Shown here piece after piece: positions 7,487 to 15,252 of a stretch of 26,927 nucleotides of DNA. The stretch is from assembly GCA_005885325.1 (NCBI GenBank), contig VAYX01000090.1:1-26927 (forward strand), written 5' to 3'. The translations under genes and the position numbers were made by a program. The notes beneath the pieces were generated by a model. It searched no databases. It saw only the letters and a program-made list of their open reading frames with translations, and was not told the origin of the DNA. Source of the stretch: Actinomycetota bacterium (lineage in GTDB: Bacteria > Actinomycetota > UBA4738 > HRBIN12). Within the stretch, counting starts at the first letter, position 1. Each line of letters starts with the position of its first letter.

Positions 7487-7927
7487 GTGGCCGAACCCGA
7501 TACCGTGCGGCTCCTCCTCGAGGGCCACCGGGCCCTGGCGGCCGAGCTGCTGTCCAGCCTGGAGGAACGGGGCTATCCCGACGCCCGGCCCGCGCACGCC
7601 GCGGTGTTCATGAACATCGACCGGCGCTCGGGGACCCGCCTCACCGAGCTCGCCCGCCGGGCCCGGATCACGAAGCAGGGCATGATGCTGATCGTCGACG
7701 ACCTGGAGAATCGGGGATACGTCCGCCGTGTTCCTGACGTGGAGGACGCGAGGGCCAAGGTCGTCCGGCTGACCGCGCGAGGCAGGCGGTACGTGGCGGA
7801 GGCCCGCCGGGCGGTGGCCGCGCTCGAGGCCCGGGCCCGCCGCGAGCTGGGCGATCGCCGGTACGAGGCCCTTCGGAGCTCCCTCGAACAGCTCGTGGGG
7901 ATGGGTGGCGAGGTGACCGAGGAGTGA
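7487..7927 (+). CDS. MarR-family winged-helix transcriptional regulator
   Basis: The 146-residue product has the MarR layout: N-terminal dimerisation helices (VRLLLEGHRALAAELL), the helix-turn-helix LTELARRARITKQGMMLIVD, the wing with RVPDVEDARAKVVRLTARG, and a long C-terminal dimer helix. Such proteins are usually small-molecule or redox-responsive repressors of nearby genes. I chose the GTG at 7487 because GGGAGG at 7473-7478 is a well-placed ribosome-binding site; the open frame upstream overlaps the divergent GNAT gene. With its Shine-Dalgarno site this gene contrasts with its leaderless neighbours. Divergence from GNAT suggests it could regulate that gene and itself. Its stop is 7 bases from that of the VIT1 gene. 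Confidence 0.92.
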   Translation: MAEPDTVRLLLEGHRALAAELLSSLEERGYPDARPAHAAVFMNIDRRSGTRLTELARRARITKQGMMLIVDDLENRGYVRRVPDVEDARAKVVRLTARGRRYVAEARRAVAALEARARRELGDRRYEALRSSLEQLVGMGGEVTEE

Positions 7928-7934
7928 GCCGGCG

Positions 7935-8753
7935 CTAGACGCCGATGGTCACGTTCAGCAGCTTCCCTACGCCGAAGGTGACGAGCGCGGCTCCGCCTCC
8001 GATCAACATCATGCGGAGGCCGGACAGGTAGAACGGCCGGCCCGTGAGGATCGACATCCCGGCGCCGATCGCGAACAGCGCGGCCAAGGCGAGCGCGGCG
8101 GAGGTCATGACGGCGCCGTTGCCGCTCCCGAACAGGAACGGCACCAGCGGGATCGCGGCGCCGGTCGAGAAGGTCGCGAACGACGAGCCCGCCGCCGCCC
8201 ACGGCGACCCCAGACCCTCGGCGGGATCCAGGCCGAGCTCTTCCCGGGCGTGGGTGTCGAGCGCCACCTGCGGGTCCCGCATGAGCTCCTCCGCCAGCCG
8301 TGCGGCCAGGTCCTTGGAGATGCCCTTGCGCTCGTACAGGAGCGCCAGCTCCGCGCGCTCCGCCTCGGTGTCGGAGCCGATCTCGTGAGCCTCCAGATGG
8401 ATCAGCCGTTCGAACACCTCGCGCTGCACCCGCATCGAGACGTACTCGCCGGCGGCCATGGAGAACGCGCCGGCCAAGAGCCCGGCCACGCCGGCCAGGA
8501 CGATCACGTTGTTCGACACGCCCGCGCCGGCCACACCCATGATCAACGACACGCTGGACACGAGCCCGTCGTTCGCGCCGAAGATGGCCGCCCGCAGGGC
8601 GCCCGACTTGTCTGCGGTGCGCTGCTCGGTGGCGATCGGCCCGGGGTGCGGAACGATCCTCCATTGCCGTCCACGGACCCGGCGGACGATCGAGGAGAGC
8701 ATCGAGACGCGGGCCTTGGTCTTCAGGTCCTCCGGCGAGAGGCCAGAACCCAT
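7935..8753 (-). CDS. VIT1/CCC1-family transporter (iron/manganese type)
   Basis: This 272-residue membrane protein belongs to the vacuolar iron transporter family, whose members move Fe2+ or Mn2+ out of the cytosol. The conserved first helix ALRAAIFGANDGLVSSVSLIMG carries the family Asp. A second helix region, LLAGAFSMAAGEYVSMRVQRE, leads into a helical cytoplasmic metal-binding domain rich in Glu (about residues 110-170, LEAHEIGSDTEAERAELALLYE). Three further helices follow, with the Gly-rich AIGAGMSILTG segment. The N-terminal 45 residues are basic and soluble. The ATG at 8753 sits 6 bases after a TAGCCT -10 element. It is divergent from the HdeD-like gene. Confidence 0.92.
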   Translation of the reverse strand: MGSGLSPEDLKTKARVSMLSSIVRRVRGRQWRIVPHPGPIATEQRTADKSGALRAAIFGANDGLVSSVSLIMGVAGAGVSNNVIVLAGVAGLLAGAFSMAAGEYVSMRVQREVFERLIHLEAHEIGSDTEAERAELALLYERKGISKDLAARLAEELMRDPQVALDTHAREELGLDPAEGLGSPWAAAGSSFATFSTGAAIPLVPFLFGSGNGAVMTSAALALAALFAIGAGMSILTGRPFYLSGLRMMLIGGGAALVTFGVGKLLNVTIGV

Positions 8754-8759
8754 GTCGAC

Positions 8760-8765
8760 AGGCTA
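8760..8765 (-). promoter_or_regulatory. -10 element (TAGCCT) for leaderless VIT1 gene
   Basis: On the minus strand TAGCCT is followed by 6 bases (gtcgac) and the ATG at 8753, with no space for a ribosome-binding site. Confidence 0.55.
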
Positions 8766-8818
8766 CGAGATGGCAGAAACAGGGGCTCGTGTGCGTGTTT
8801 TCGTGCTCCACGGTCCAC

Positions 8819-8824
8819 TAGGGT
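8819..8824 (+). promoter_or_regulatory. -10-like element (TAGGGT) upstream of HdeD-like gene
   Basis: TAGGGT lies 34 bases before the ATG at 8859, which would give a leader of about 27 bases carrying the purine-rich ribosome-binding site at 8841-8851. This is a conventional leadered start, unlike many neighbours. Confidence 0.35.
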
Positions 8825-8858
8825 GCGCGAGCAGGGTCCGGGGGAAGGGGGTAGCTCC

Positions 8859-9419
8859 ATGCGAACTGAGACCTCGATGTTCGGAGCCATCACCGGGGTC
8901 TGGTGGCTCTTCCTCATCACCGGTATCGCCTGGCTGATCATCGCGCTCATCGTACTGCGGTTCGACGTCACGTCGATCACGACCGTCGGCGTGTTGCTGG
9001 GGATCGTGTTCATCGTCGCCGGGCTGAACGAATTCATGGTCGCGGTGGTCCGGCGGGCGTGGAAATGGGCCCACACGGCGCTGGGGGTCCTGTTCCTGAT
9101 CGGGGCCATCCTGGCCTTCGCCCACCCGCGCCACGCCTTCTGGACCCTGGCGTCGGTCCTGGGGATCCTGCTCGTGTTGAAGGGGAGCCTCGACATCATC
9201 GCCTCGACGGCGACCAAGGACCTCAACGAGCTGTGGGGGCTCGGCCTGGTGGTCGGCATCCTGGAGGTCCTCCTGGGGTTCTGGGCCTCGCAGCAGTTCT
9301 TCCCTGCTCGGGCTGCGCTGATCCTGATCTGGGTGGGATTCGCCGCGCTGTTCCGCGGCATCATGGAGATCGTCCTGGCTTTCCACATCCGCAACCTCCA
9401 CAAGGCCCTGACGAGGTAG
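8859..9419 (+). CDS. HdeD/DUF308-family membrane protein
   Basis: The 186-residue product is made almost entirely of hydrophobic helices, six by eye, arranged as helix pairs such as GVLLGIVFIVAGLNEFMV, GVLFLIGAILAF and SVLGILLVLKGSLDIIAS. Similar G-x-x-x-x-x-G/A-x-x-E or D endings recur in each pair, which is typical of the DUF308/HdeD family. HdeD is associated with acid resistance in Escherichia coli; most homologues have no known function. The start ATG at 8859 has a strong purine-rich ribosome-binding site just upstream (8841-8851). The open frame further upstream overlaps the VIT1 gene and was rejected. The gene ends 2 bases before the convergent flavoprotein gene. Confidence 0.88.
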   Translation: MRTETSMFGAITGVWWLFLITGIAWLIIALIVLRFDVTSITTVGVLLGIVFIVAGLNEFMVAVVRRAWKWAHTALGVLFLIGAILAFAHPRHAFWTLASVLGILLVLKGSLDIIASTATKDLNELWGLGLVVGILEVLLGFWASQQFFPARAALILIWVGFAALFRGIMEIVLAFHIRNLHKALTR

Positions 9420-9421
9420 CG

Positions 9422-10531
9422 TCACCCCGCCAGCGTCGGCCGGGTGGAAGCGAACCGCTCGAGCGGGACGGGCGGGCGTTCGCCGGTCGCGAGGTCGGCC
9501 AGGATCCGCCCCACGAGCGGCGTGAACTTGAAGCCGTGGCCGCTGCACGGCGAGCCGATCACGAGCGGTCCCCGCCGGTCCAGCACGAAGTCCTCGTCCG
9601 GCGTGTTCGTGTACAGGCACGTGTCGGTCGCCCCGGTCGGTCGGTGCGGCGCGAAGTGGCCTCGCGCGTAGTCGGTGACTCTCGCCACCCGATCCGGATC
9701 CGGGTCGAAGGAACGCTCGTCCGGGTTCACGGCCGGCCCCGACTTGTGCAGGGCCACCTTGAAGTCGCCGGGCTCCTCCGGGTTTGGGACGACGTAGGGG
9801 GTCTGAACCGGGTCCACGGTCCAGTCGATCACGGTCGGCAGCGGCGACGGCTCATCCAACGCGAAGTAGGTCACCTGCTCGAAGCTGGGGACGAGACGGC
9901 TGGGCAGTCCGGCGTCCGACAGCAGGTCGCCGGCCCACGGCCCGGCGGCGATGACCGCGACCGGCGCCCGATACGTCGAGCCTTCCGTGTTCACCTCGAC
10001 CCCGTCGCCGTTGGTCGTGACCCGCTCGACCTTCGTGTTCTGGAGGATCCTGGCTCCACCCTCGGCCGCCAGGCGGGCCTGGGCCTTCACGGTGCGTTCC
10101 GCCATGCACACGCCACCGTCCTCCTGGAGGAAGATCTCCGCGTCCGGCTCGAACCGAAGGGCCGGCCACCGCTCTCGGACTGCCTGTGGCTTCAGGTACT
10201 CGAAGCGCTCACCCGCGGCCTCGAGCGCCTCCGCCGTCTCCCTGCCGCCGGCTCCAACGTCCAGGCCCCCCGTCGTGACCAGGAGCGTCTCGCCGGCTTT
10301 CCCCTCCAGGTCCCGCCATTCCTGGAGGGCCCGCCGGGCCATCCGGACGTAGTCGGGGTGGTGATAGGCGACCCGGAAGATCCGCGTGGGGCCACCCGAG
10401 CTTCCCTTCGGATGGCCGATCTCGAATCGCTCGAGCAGGAGGACGCTCCGCCCCCGCTCGGTGAGTGAGCGGGCCGTCGCCGTCCCCATGGTCCCGCCCC
10501 CCACGACGATCGCGTCGAAGTCCTGGCCCAC
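9422..10531 (-). CDS. FAD-dependent amine oxidase, monomeric sarcosine oxidase-like (DAO fold)
   Basis: This 369-residue flavoprotein probably oxidises an N-methyl amino acid such as sarcosine, releasing formaldehyde and H2O2. The N-terminal FAD-binding motif is DAIVVGGGTMGTATARSL. The segment HPKGSSGGPTRIFRVAYHHPDY matches the family's flavin/substrate loop. Near the C-terminus CLYTNTPDEDFVLD carries Cys305 at the position of the covalent-FAD cysteine of monomeric sarcosine oxidase, followed by SGHGFKFTPLVG. The family also includes N-methyltryptophan oxidase, so the substrate is open. I chose the GTG at 10529-10531, which places the Rossmann motif at the N-terminus. It lies 10 bases downstream of the GH38 gene, so both are likely in one operon. 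Confidence 0.92.
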   Translation of the reverse strand: MGQDFDAIVVGGGTMGTATARSLTERGRSVLLLERFEIGHPKGSSGGPTRIFRVAYHHPDYVRMARRALQEWRDLEGKAGETLLVTTGGLDVGAGGRETAEALEAAGERFEYLKPQAVRERWPALRFEPDAEIFLQEDGGVCMAERTVKAQARLAAEGGARILQNTKVERVTTNGDGVEVNTEGSTYRAPVAVIAAGPWAGDLLSDAGLPSRLVPSFEQVTYFALDEPSPLPTVIDWTVDPVQTPYVVPNPEEPGDFKVALHKSGPAVNPDERSFDPDPDRVARVTDYARGHFAPHRPTGATDTCLYTNTPDEDFVLDRRGPLVIGSPCSGHGFKFTPLVGRILADLATGERPPVPLERFASTRPTLAG

Positions 10532-10541
10532 GCCGCCGAGC

Positions 10542-12650
10542 CTACCGGGCCTCGATGGTCTCGATCCTCGCCGGTCCGATCGTCGCGGCCGTGCCGGCCA
10601 CGCGCACGGTCGCCGGTTGCCGGGAAGAGGGGTTCCACAGCCGGACCTGGAGGACTCCATCCTTCCGGCGAACGGTCGAGAGCACCGCGTCCCCGTCCAC
10701 GGCGAGGAGCGAGCCGCTCGACGGCAGCGTGCCGGCTCCCGTCGTCGGGACCTCGTGCAGGGGGAGGGCGAAGCGTTCCCAGTCCGCCATGAGCCCGTCG
10801 ATGGTCGCGCCGGCCGCAAGCCCGAGCTCGAACCTCGTCGCCCCGGCCATCTGGGCGTCGGGGGTCGGCACGTCAGGCCCGGCGGCGAACGGCCGGGTCG
10901 CCAGGCGCTGCTTGCTGATCGTCCCCACGCACCGCAGGAGCGTGATGGCCAGCTCGCCTTCATCGACCTCGTACTCGAAGACGCCCTCGTGGAACGCGGC
11001 GATCCCGCCGGCCAGGACGACGTGGCGGGCCGGCCAGGTGGGCGACGGAGCTTCCAGCTCACCGCCCTCCGAGAGAAGCCCCCGCTCGACGAGCTCGAAG
11101 GGCGAGCCGGCCAGGGAGCCCTGCGCCGGCTGGGCCAGCCGGACGTGGATCCGCAGGCGATGGTCGGGGCGCCGGTTCTCGATCTGGCCCGACAGCCGGA
11201 CGAAGGGCTCTCCTTCGTTCCGAACGACATGCATCCGAACCGCGAGCCTCTCGTCGAAGACGGCCTCGACCTCGTTGCTTCCGGGGGCCACCGTCCATGC
11301 CGGGCTCCGGGCCCGCTGGCCCTGTTCCTCGTAGCAGAAGTTGTACAGGTCGCCGACGTCGGGCTCGTCTCGCAGGGTGAAGGCGATCTCGCCGGCCGTC
11401 ATCCAGCCGTCGTGCTCTTCCGCCTCGACCGGCGCGGGTGAAGCCGCCGGCCCGGCCTCCACTCGCCATCCGAGGCCGGGCACGCCCTCGCGCTCGAAAG
11501 GAGAGGGGTTGAACCGAAGGGTCCCGGACTCGCCCACGCGCGACCCGAGCCCTTCGAGCGCCCTCGCGATGATCGCGTCCCCGATGGCCCGCGCCTCCGC
11601 GTATCGCGCGTCCACGTCGTGGGCCACCTGATCGTGCGAGCACCCGCACACCGAATCGTGCGCACCGTTCCACAGGAGCAAGGTCCACGCCCGGTCCAGC
11701 TCCTCGACCGGCCAGTCGAACCCCGGGACCAGGGCCGCGAGCGGCTCGGCGTACCGCTCCACCAACGCCTCCACCCGTCCTCGCTCCCGCTTCTGGTCCG
11801 CGCGGGCCGAGTACACGTTGGGGAGGAGGTGCGCGCGGGCCGACGAGCGGAGCTCGCCCCGCCACGAGGGCAAGCCCTCGCTCGGCCGCGCGTCGAGATG
11901 CTCGAGGAGGGAGCCGATCCGAACCGTCATCCCCGGGAGGTGCTCCTGCGCGATGGCCAGGCGTTCCGGAAGCGTGGCGTCGGGCCCGGTGTGATCGGCG
12001 CCGACCGTGATCAGCATCCGCTCGGATGCCAGGAACGGCGCCACATGCTCAGCCTTGCGCCGCAAGGATGCCGCCAACTGCTCGGGATCCTTCTGCTGCT
12101 CGATGTCCCAGCCGAGCGAGTATCCGAACGCGAGGTACTCCGCGAGCACGCGGCTCCCGTCCGGAGCCTCCCACCAGAACTGGGTCCGGTCGATCTCCCT
12201 TGCCACTCCCCGCCACACCACGGCCCGGTCGATCCCTTCGTGGGCCAGGATCTGCGGCATCTGTCCGACGTGGCCGAACTGGTCGGGCAGGTATCCCACC
12301 ATGAGCGGACGGCCCAGCGCTCGCGCCCGGGCGAGCCCTCGCTCGAGGTTGCGGAGGTGCGACTCGCCCGAGACGAGGAACTCGTCCATCTGGGTCACCC
12401 ACGGACCCACGGACAGCCTTCCGTCCTCGGCCAGACGCCGGATGTCGGCTTCGCGCTCCGGGCGAACGGCGAGGTAGTCGTCGATCATCGCGGTCTGTCC
12501 GTCGAGGTGGAAGTGAGGGAACCCGGCGTTCCCCAGCTCGACCAGCGTGTCCATCATCGCCACCAGGCGCGCTCGGAACTCGTCGAACGGGGCGTACCAC
12601 TCGCGGTCCCAATGCGTGTGGGGGACGAGCGTGATCCGGGTGGGGTCCAC
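10542..12650 (-). CDS. Glycoside hydrolase family 38 alpha-mannosidase, MngB-type
   Basis: This retaining zinc-dependent alpha-mannosidase has 702 residues. The N-terminal HTHWDREWY (His11, His13, Asp15) supplies zinc ligands, LPDQFGHVGQMPQ carries the catalytic nucleophile Asp123, and NGAHDSVCGCSHDQV (His331, Asp332) completes the zinc site. The CGCS form resembles E. coli MngB, which hydrolyses mannosylglycerate, more than eukaryotic lysosomal enzymes. The C-terminal half is beta-rich as in GH38. There is no signal peptide, so the substrate must be cytoplasmic. The GTG at 12648-12650 starts the protein just before the HTHWD motif; the open frame far upstream is antisense-like noise. The gene lies 38 bases after the AI-2E gene and 10 bases before the flavoprotein. 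Confidence 0.93.
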   Translation of the reverse strand: MDPTRITLVPHTHWDREWYAPFDEFRARLVAMMDTLVELGNAGFPHFHLDGQTAMIDDYLAVRPEREADIRRLAEDGRLSVGPWVTQMDEFLVSGESHLRNLERGLARARALGRPLMVGYLPDQFGHVGQMPQILAHEGIDRAVVWRGVAREIDRTQFWWEAPDGSRVLAEYLAFGYSLGWDIEQQKDPEQLAASLRRKAEHVAPFLASERMLITVGADHTGPDATLPERLAIAQEHLPGMTVRIGSLLEHLDARPSEGLPSWRGELRSSARAHLLPNVYSARADQKRERGRVEALVERYAEPLAALVPGFDWPVEELDRAWTLLLWNGAHDSVCGCSHDQVAHDVDARYAEARAIGDAIIARALEGLGSRVGESGTLRFNPSPFEREGVPGLGWRVEAGPAASPAPVEAEEHDGWMTAGEIAFTLRDEPDVGDLYNFCYEEQGQRARSPAWTVAPGSNEVEAVFDERLAVRMHVVRNEGEPFVRLSGQIENRRPDHRLRIHVRLAQPAQGSLAGSPFELVERGLLSEGGELEAPSPTWPARHVVLAGGIAAFHEGVFEYEVDEGELAITLLRCVGTISKQRLATRPFAAGPDVPTPDAQMAGATRFELGLAAGATIDGLMADWERFALPLHEVPTTGAGTLPSSGSLLAVDGDAVLSTVRRKDGVLQVRLWNPSSRQPATVRVAGTAATIGPARIETIEAR

Positions 12651-12688
12651 GGCGCGAGAGTGTCCCACGGGGCCGGGCCGCGCGGACC

Positions 12689-13903
12689 TCAGTCCTCCCG
12701 CGACCCTCCCCGTCGCCTGAACCTGGCGATGAGCCTCACCCGTCTCGACCTCGTATGCGGCGCCACCACCGGCTCGGGCTCCATCGTGAGCTCGGTCTCG
12801 ACCACCTCGTGCCGAGTGAGATAGCTCGACACCGTGGCCTGGATCACGGCGGCGGCCGGAAGCGCCATGAACGCGCCGAGGACGCCGGAGATGGCCGCAC
12901 CGGAGAGCGCCGCGAAGAAGGCCACCGCGGGATGGAGCTGCATGGTCCGGGCCGTGATGCGGGGGCTGAGGAGGTAGTTCTCGATCTGCTGATAGACGAC
13001 CACGTAGATCAGGAAGATGAGCGCGGACCAGGGGTCGGAGAGCAGGGCCACGAGGAGCGGCACGGCCGCGCCGATGTACGTCCCCACCACGGGGATGAAC
13101 TGCGACACCAGGCCCATCCACAGCGCCAGCGGAAGCGCAAAGGGCACGCCGAGGAGCGACAGCGCGATGCCGGCGACGAACGCCGAGATCGCGGCGAGCA
13201 GCAGGCGCGAGTAGAGGAACCCTCCGGTCTTGTCGATGGCGATCTCCCAGGCGTCCAGGATCTCGCGCTGGCGCCGTGGGGGAAGAACCGAACACACGGC
13301 ACGGCGAACCCGGGGCCCGTCGGCCACCAGATAGAAGGTGAACAGCCCGATCGTGAGGACCTGGAACAGCAGGCTGAGCATGAACGCGCCCACCGAGGCC
13401 AGGCTCGACGCGATGCGGCTGACGGCAAGGTCCGCGTTCCGGAGGCGATCCAGGATCTCGCTGCCGGTGAGCTCGATGTTGAACCACCGCTTCGTGTAGA
13501 CGCTCGCCTCCTCGAGCCACGAGGGAACCCTCGTCACCAGCTGCTGCACCTGGTTGATGACGAGCGGCACCATCGCCGCGACCGTGACGAGGAGGATGGC
13601 CGCCAGCCCGAACAGCACGACGCCCGTCGCGGCGCCCCTCGGCCACCCGCGCTTCTTCACCAGCCAGTTCACCGCGGGCTCCAGCGCGAAGGATAGGAAC
13701 AGCGCGGTGATGAGCCAGAAGATGACGTCCCGAAGCCTGCGAACCAGGAGGAGGGCGGCGTAGGCCGCGAAGGCGGTGAAGACGACGAGGAGGAGCAGCC
13801 GCGGGATCCACGGCGGCATCCGATCGGATCCCGCCTCCGCCGGGGGCGGTCCTTCGCCCGGGGCCGGGGTCTGTTGGATCTCGGTGCTGGTTGCCACGGG
13901 CAT
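12689..13903 (-). CDS. AI-2E family transporter (UPF0118 membrane protein)
   Basis: The 404-residue product has about eight membrane helices. The typical signs are an N-terminal pair (LLLLVVFTAFAAYAALLLV, DVIFWLITALFLSFALEPAV), a soluble middle domain (RVPSWLEEASVYTKRWFNIE), and the conserved C-terminal core QFIPVVGTYIGAAVPLLVAL followed by YVVVYQQIENYLLSP. Family members include the AI-2 exporter TqsA and proteins reported as Na+/H+ antiporters, so the substrate is not certain. Both ends are charged; the C-terminus is Arg-rich. The ATG at 13901-13903 has GGGAG a few bases upstream and a -10-like TACCCT at 13927-13932. It is the likely first gene of an operon with GH38 and the flavoprotein. 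Confidence 0.92.
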   Translation of the reverse strand: MPVATSTEIQQTPAPGEGPPPAEAGSDRMPPWIPRLLLLVVFTAFAAYAALLLVRRLRDVIFWLITALFLSFALEPAVNWLVKKRGWPRGAATGVVLFGLAAILLVTVAAMVPLVINQVQQLVTRVPSWLEEASVYTKRWFNIELTGSEILDRLRNADLAVSRIASSLASVGAFMLSLLFQVLTIGLFTFYLVADGPRVRRAVCSVLPPRRQREILDAWEIAIDKTGGFLYSRLLLAAISAFVAGIALSLLGVPFALPLALWMGLVSQFIPVVGTYIGAAVPLLVALLSDPWSALIFLIYVVVYQQIENYLLSPRITARTMQLHPAVAFFAALSGAAISGVLGAFMALPAAAVIQATVSSYLTRHEVVETELTMEPEPVVAPHTRSRRVRLIARFRRRGGSRED

Positions 13904-13926
13904 CGGCTCCCGGGAGGCTTCGTTCC

Positions 13927-13932
13927 AGGGTA
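13927..13932 (-). promoter_or_regulatory. -10-like element (TACCCT) upstream of AI-2E gene
   Basis: On the minus strand TACCCT lies 23 bases before the ATG at 13903, predicting a short leader of about 16 bases that contains a GGGAG ribosome-binding site. It could drive the whole AI-2E, GH38 and flavoprotein unit. Confidence 0.4.
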
Positions 13933-13987
13933 TCGGCCGAAAGGCGCCGGTGCACGGACTCGCCGGTGCACTTCCGAGCGCCCGGGC

Positions 13988-13993
13988 TACGAT
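13988..13993 (+). promoter_or_regulatory. -10 element (TACGAT) for leaderless DUF309 gene
   Basis: TACGAT is followed by 6 bases (ggctcc) and the ATG at 14000, fitting the leaderless pattern. Confidence 0.5.
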
Positions 13994-13999
13994 GGCTCC

Positions 14000-14491
14000 A
14001 TGCGACCCGAGGCACAGGGCAAGACCGGACGGCCGACGCCCACGCGCAACAAGCCGAGGCGCCCCCGAGACGAGCTCGGCCGGCCTCAGCCGTGGGATGC
14101 CGAGAACCGCCTGGACCTGGAGGACTTCGACAACCTCCCGCTGGAGGAGAACCATCGCCTGGGCCGCGAGCACTTCAACGCCGGGAGGTTCTTCCCGGCA
14201 CACGAGGCCTGGGAGACGGCATGGAAGCAGGCCCGCGACACCGACGACGCCGAGTTCTTCAAGGGGCTCTCGCAGCTCGGGGCTGGATACGTCCATCTGC
14301 TGCGGGGGAACCGCCACGGGACGATGCAGCTCCTGCGGCGGGCCGCTCGGCGGATCGCCCGATATCCCGCGGACCACTTCGGCGTGGACACGGCCGAGGT
14401 CAGCCGCAAGGCGGAGGAAGACGCCACCGCGGTCGAGCGAGGCGAGATCGAGCCTGGTGAGGACGCCGAGGTCACCGCACCCCGGGTCTAA
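14000..14491 (+). CDS. DUF309 family protein
   Basis: The 163-residue product has the DUF309 core: a helix with NHRLGREHFNAGRFFPAHEA, leading into HEAWETAW (about residues 70-77), then FFKGLSQLGAGYVHLLRGN and a third helix with MQLLRRAARRIARYP. The family is a small all-helical fold found widely in bacteria and archaea, and its function is unknown. The first 40 residues are basic and Pro-rich, probably disordered; the last 25 are acidic. The ATG at 14000 follows a TACGAT -10 element by 6 bases, so the mRNA is probably leaderless. It is divergent from the AI-2E gene and precedes the methyltransferase by 47 bases, perhaps as one unit. Confidence 0.88.
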   Translation: MRPEAQGKTGRPTPTRNKPRRPRDELGRPQPWDAENRLDLEDFDNLPLEENHRLGREHFNAGRFFPAHEAWETAWKQARDTDDAEFFKGLSQLGAGYVHLLRGNRHGTMQLLRRAARRIARYPADHFGVDTAEVSRKAEEDATAVERGEIEPGEDAEVTAPRV

Positions 14492-14538
14492 CGCCCGGTT
14501 GACTGCCGCTCTCCCGTCTGCGCACCATTAGGCTCGAT

Positions 14539-15252
14539 ATGACCTCCTCCACCTCGGACGGGGCCCCCCAGGAGATGGAGTGGAGGGGCCGAACAGGCCC
14601 GTTCACCATCCGGGTCAACCCCGGCGTCTTCGCTCCGAGCCACACGAGCCGCTCGATCGCCGAGGCCCTCGAGATCGCGCCGGGCGAGACCGTGATCGAC
14701 GTCGGCTGTGGGAGCGGGGTGCTCTCCTTCGTGGCCGCCCGGCTCGGCGCGGGACGCGTGATCGGATGTGACCTATCCGAGCCCGCGATCGAGGTGGCCG
14801 ACGACAACGCCGAACGCCTCGGTCTCAAGGACCGGGTGGAGTTTCGCGTGGGGAACCTTCTCGAACCGGTCAGGGGACAGCAGGCCGACGTCATCATCGG
14901 CGACGTCTCGGGGATACCCGACGAGATCGCTCGGGTCTCCGGGTGGTTCCCGGACGGGCAAGCCGGCGGACCGACGGGCGCCGAGCTCCCGGCGGCGATG
15001 CTCGAGAGCATCCGGGATACCGGGTGCCTGGCCCCCGGAGGGCGGCTGTACCTGCCGACGGGAACGATCCAGGCGGAGAACCGCATCCTGGAGGTGGCCC
15101 GGCGGATCTTCGGTGCCGCCAACCTCCAGGCCATCGTGTCGCAGGAAGGGATCCTCGACCTTCACGCTCGGGGCAGCAGGTTGCTGTGGCGGCTGCGGGT
15201 ATGGCGGTGCGTGCTCCCCACCAACAGCTCCGCAGAGATCGTCTCCAGCTAG
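14539..15252 (+). CDS. SAM-dependent methyltransferase, PrmA-like class I fold
   Basis: This 237-residue class I methyltransferase has motif I VIDVGCGSGVLSFVAARLGA, motif II VIGCDLSEPAIEVADDNAE, and a post-I region (RVEFRVGNLLEPV) ending in DVIIGDVSGIPDEIA. The PSHTSRSIAEAL segment before motif I resembles ribosomal protein L11 methyltransferase-like and related small-domain enzymes. The catalytic NPPY of N-Gln and N6-Ade enzymes is absent and the position reads GDVSG, so those activities are unlikely. The substrate is unknown. A TAGGCT hexamer lies 4 bases before the ATG, which is slightly tight for a leaderless start. Its TAG stop shares the palindrome CTAG (15249-15252) with the stop of convergent pyrE. 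Confidence 0.86.
   Translation: MTSSTSDGAPQEMEWRGRTGPFTIRVNPGVFAPSHTSRSIAEALEIAPGETVIDVGCGSGVLSFVAARLGAGRVIGCDLSEPAIEVADDNAERLGLKDRVEFRVGNLLEPVRGQQADVIIGDVSGIPDEIARVSGWFPDGQAGGPTGAELPAAMLESIRDTGCLAPGGRLYLPTGTIQAENRILEVARRIFGAANLQAIVSQEGILDLHARGSRLLWRLRVWRCVLPTNSSAEIVSS

Noticed and set aside
8250..8858. Open frame upstream of the HdeD-like gene
   Set aside because: It is antisense to the VIT1 gene; the ATG at 8859 has a strong ribosome-binding site.
10532..11230. Extension of the flavoprotein frame upstream to 602 residues
   Set aside because: It overlaps GH38 coding sequence out of frame; the FAD-binding motif begins right after GTG 10531.
12651..14015. Apparent N-terminal extension of the GH38 mannosidase giving a 1157-codon protein
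   Set aside because: The extension lies over the AI-2E gene in another frame and is low-complexity; the GH38 domain begins at HTHWD just after GTG 12650.
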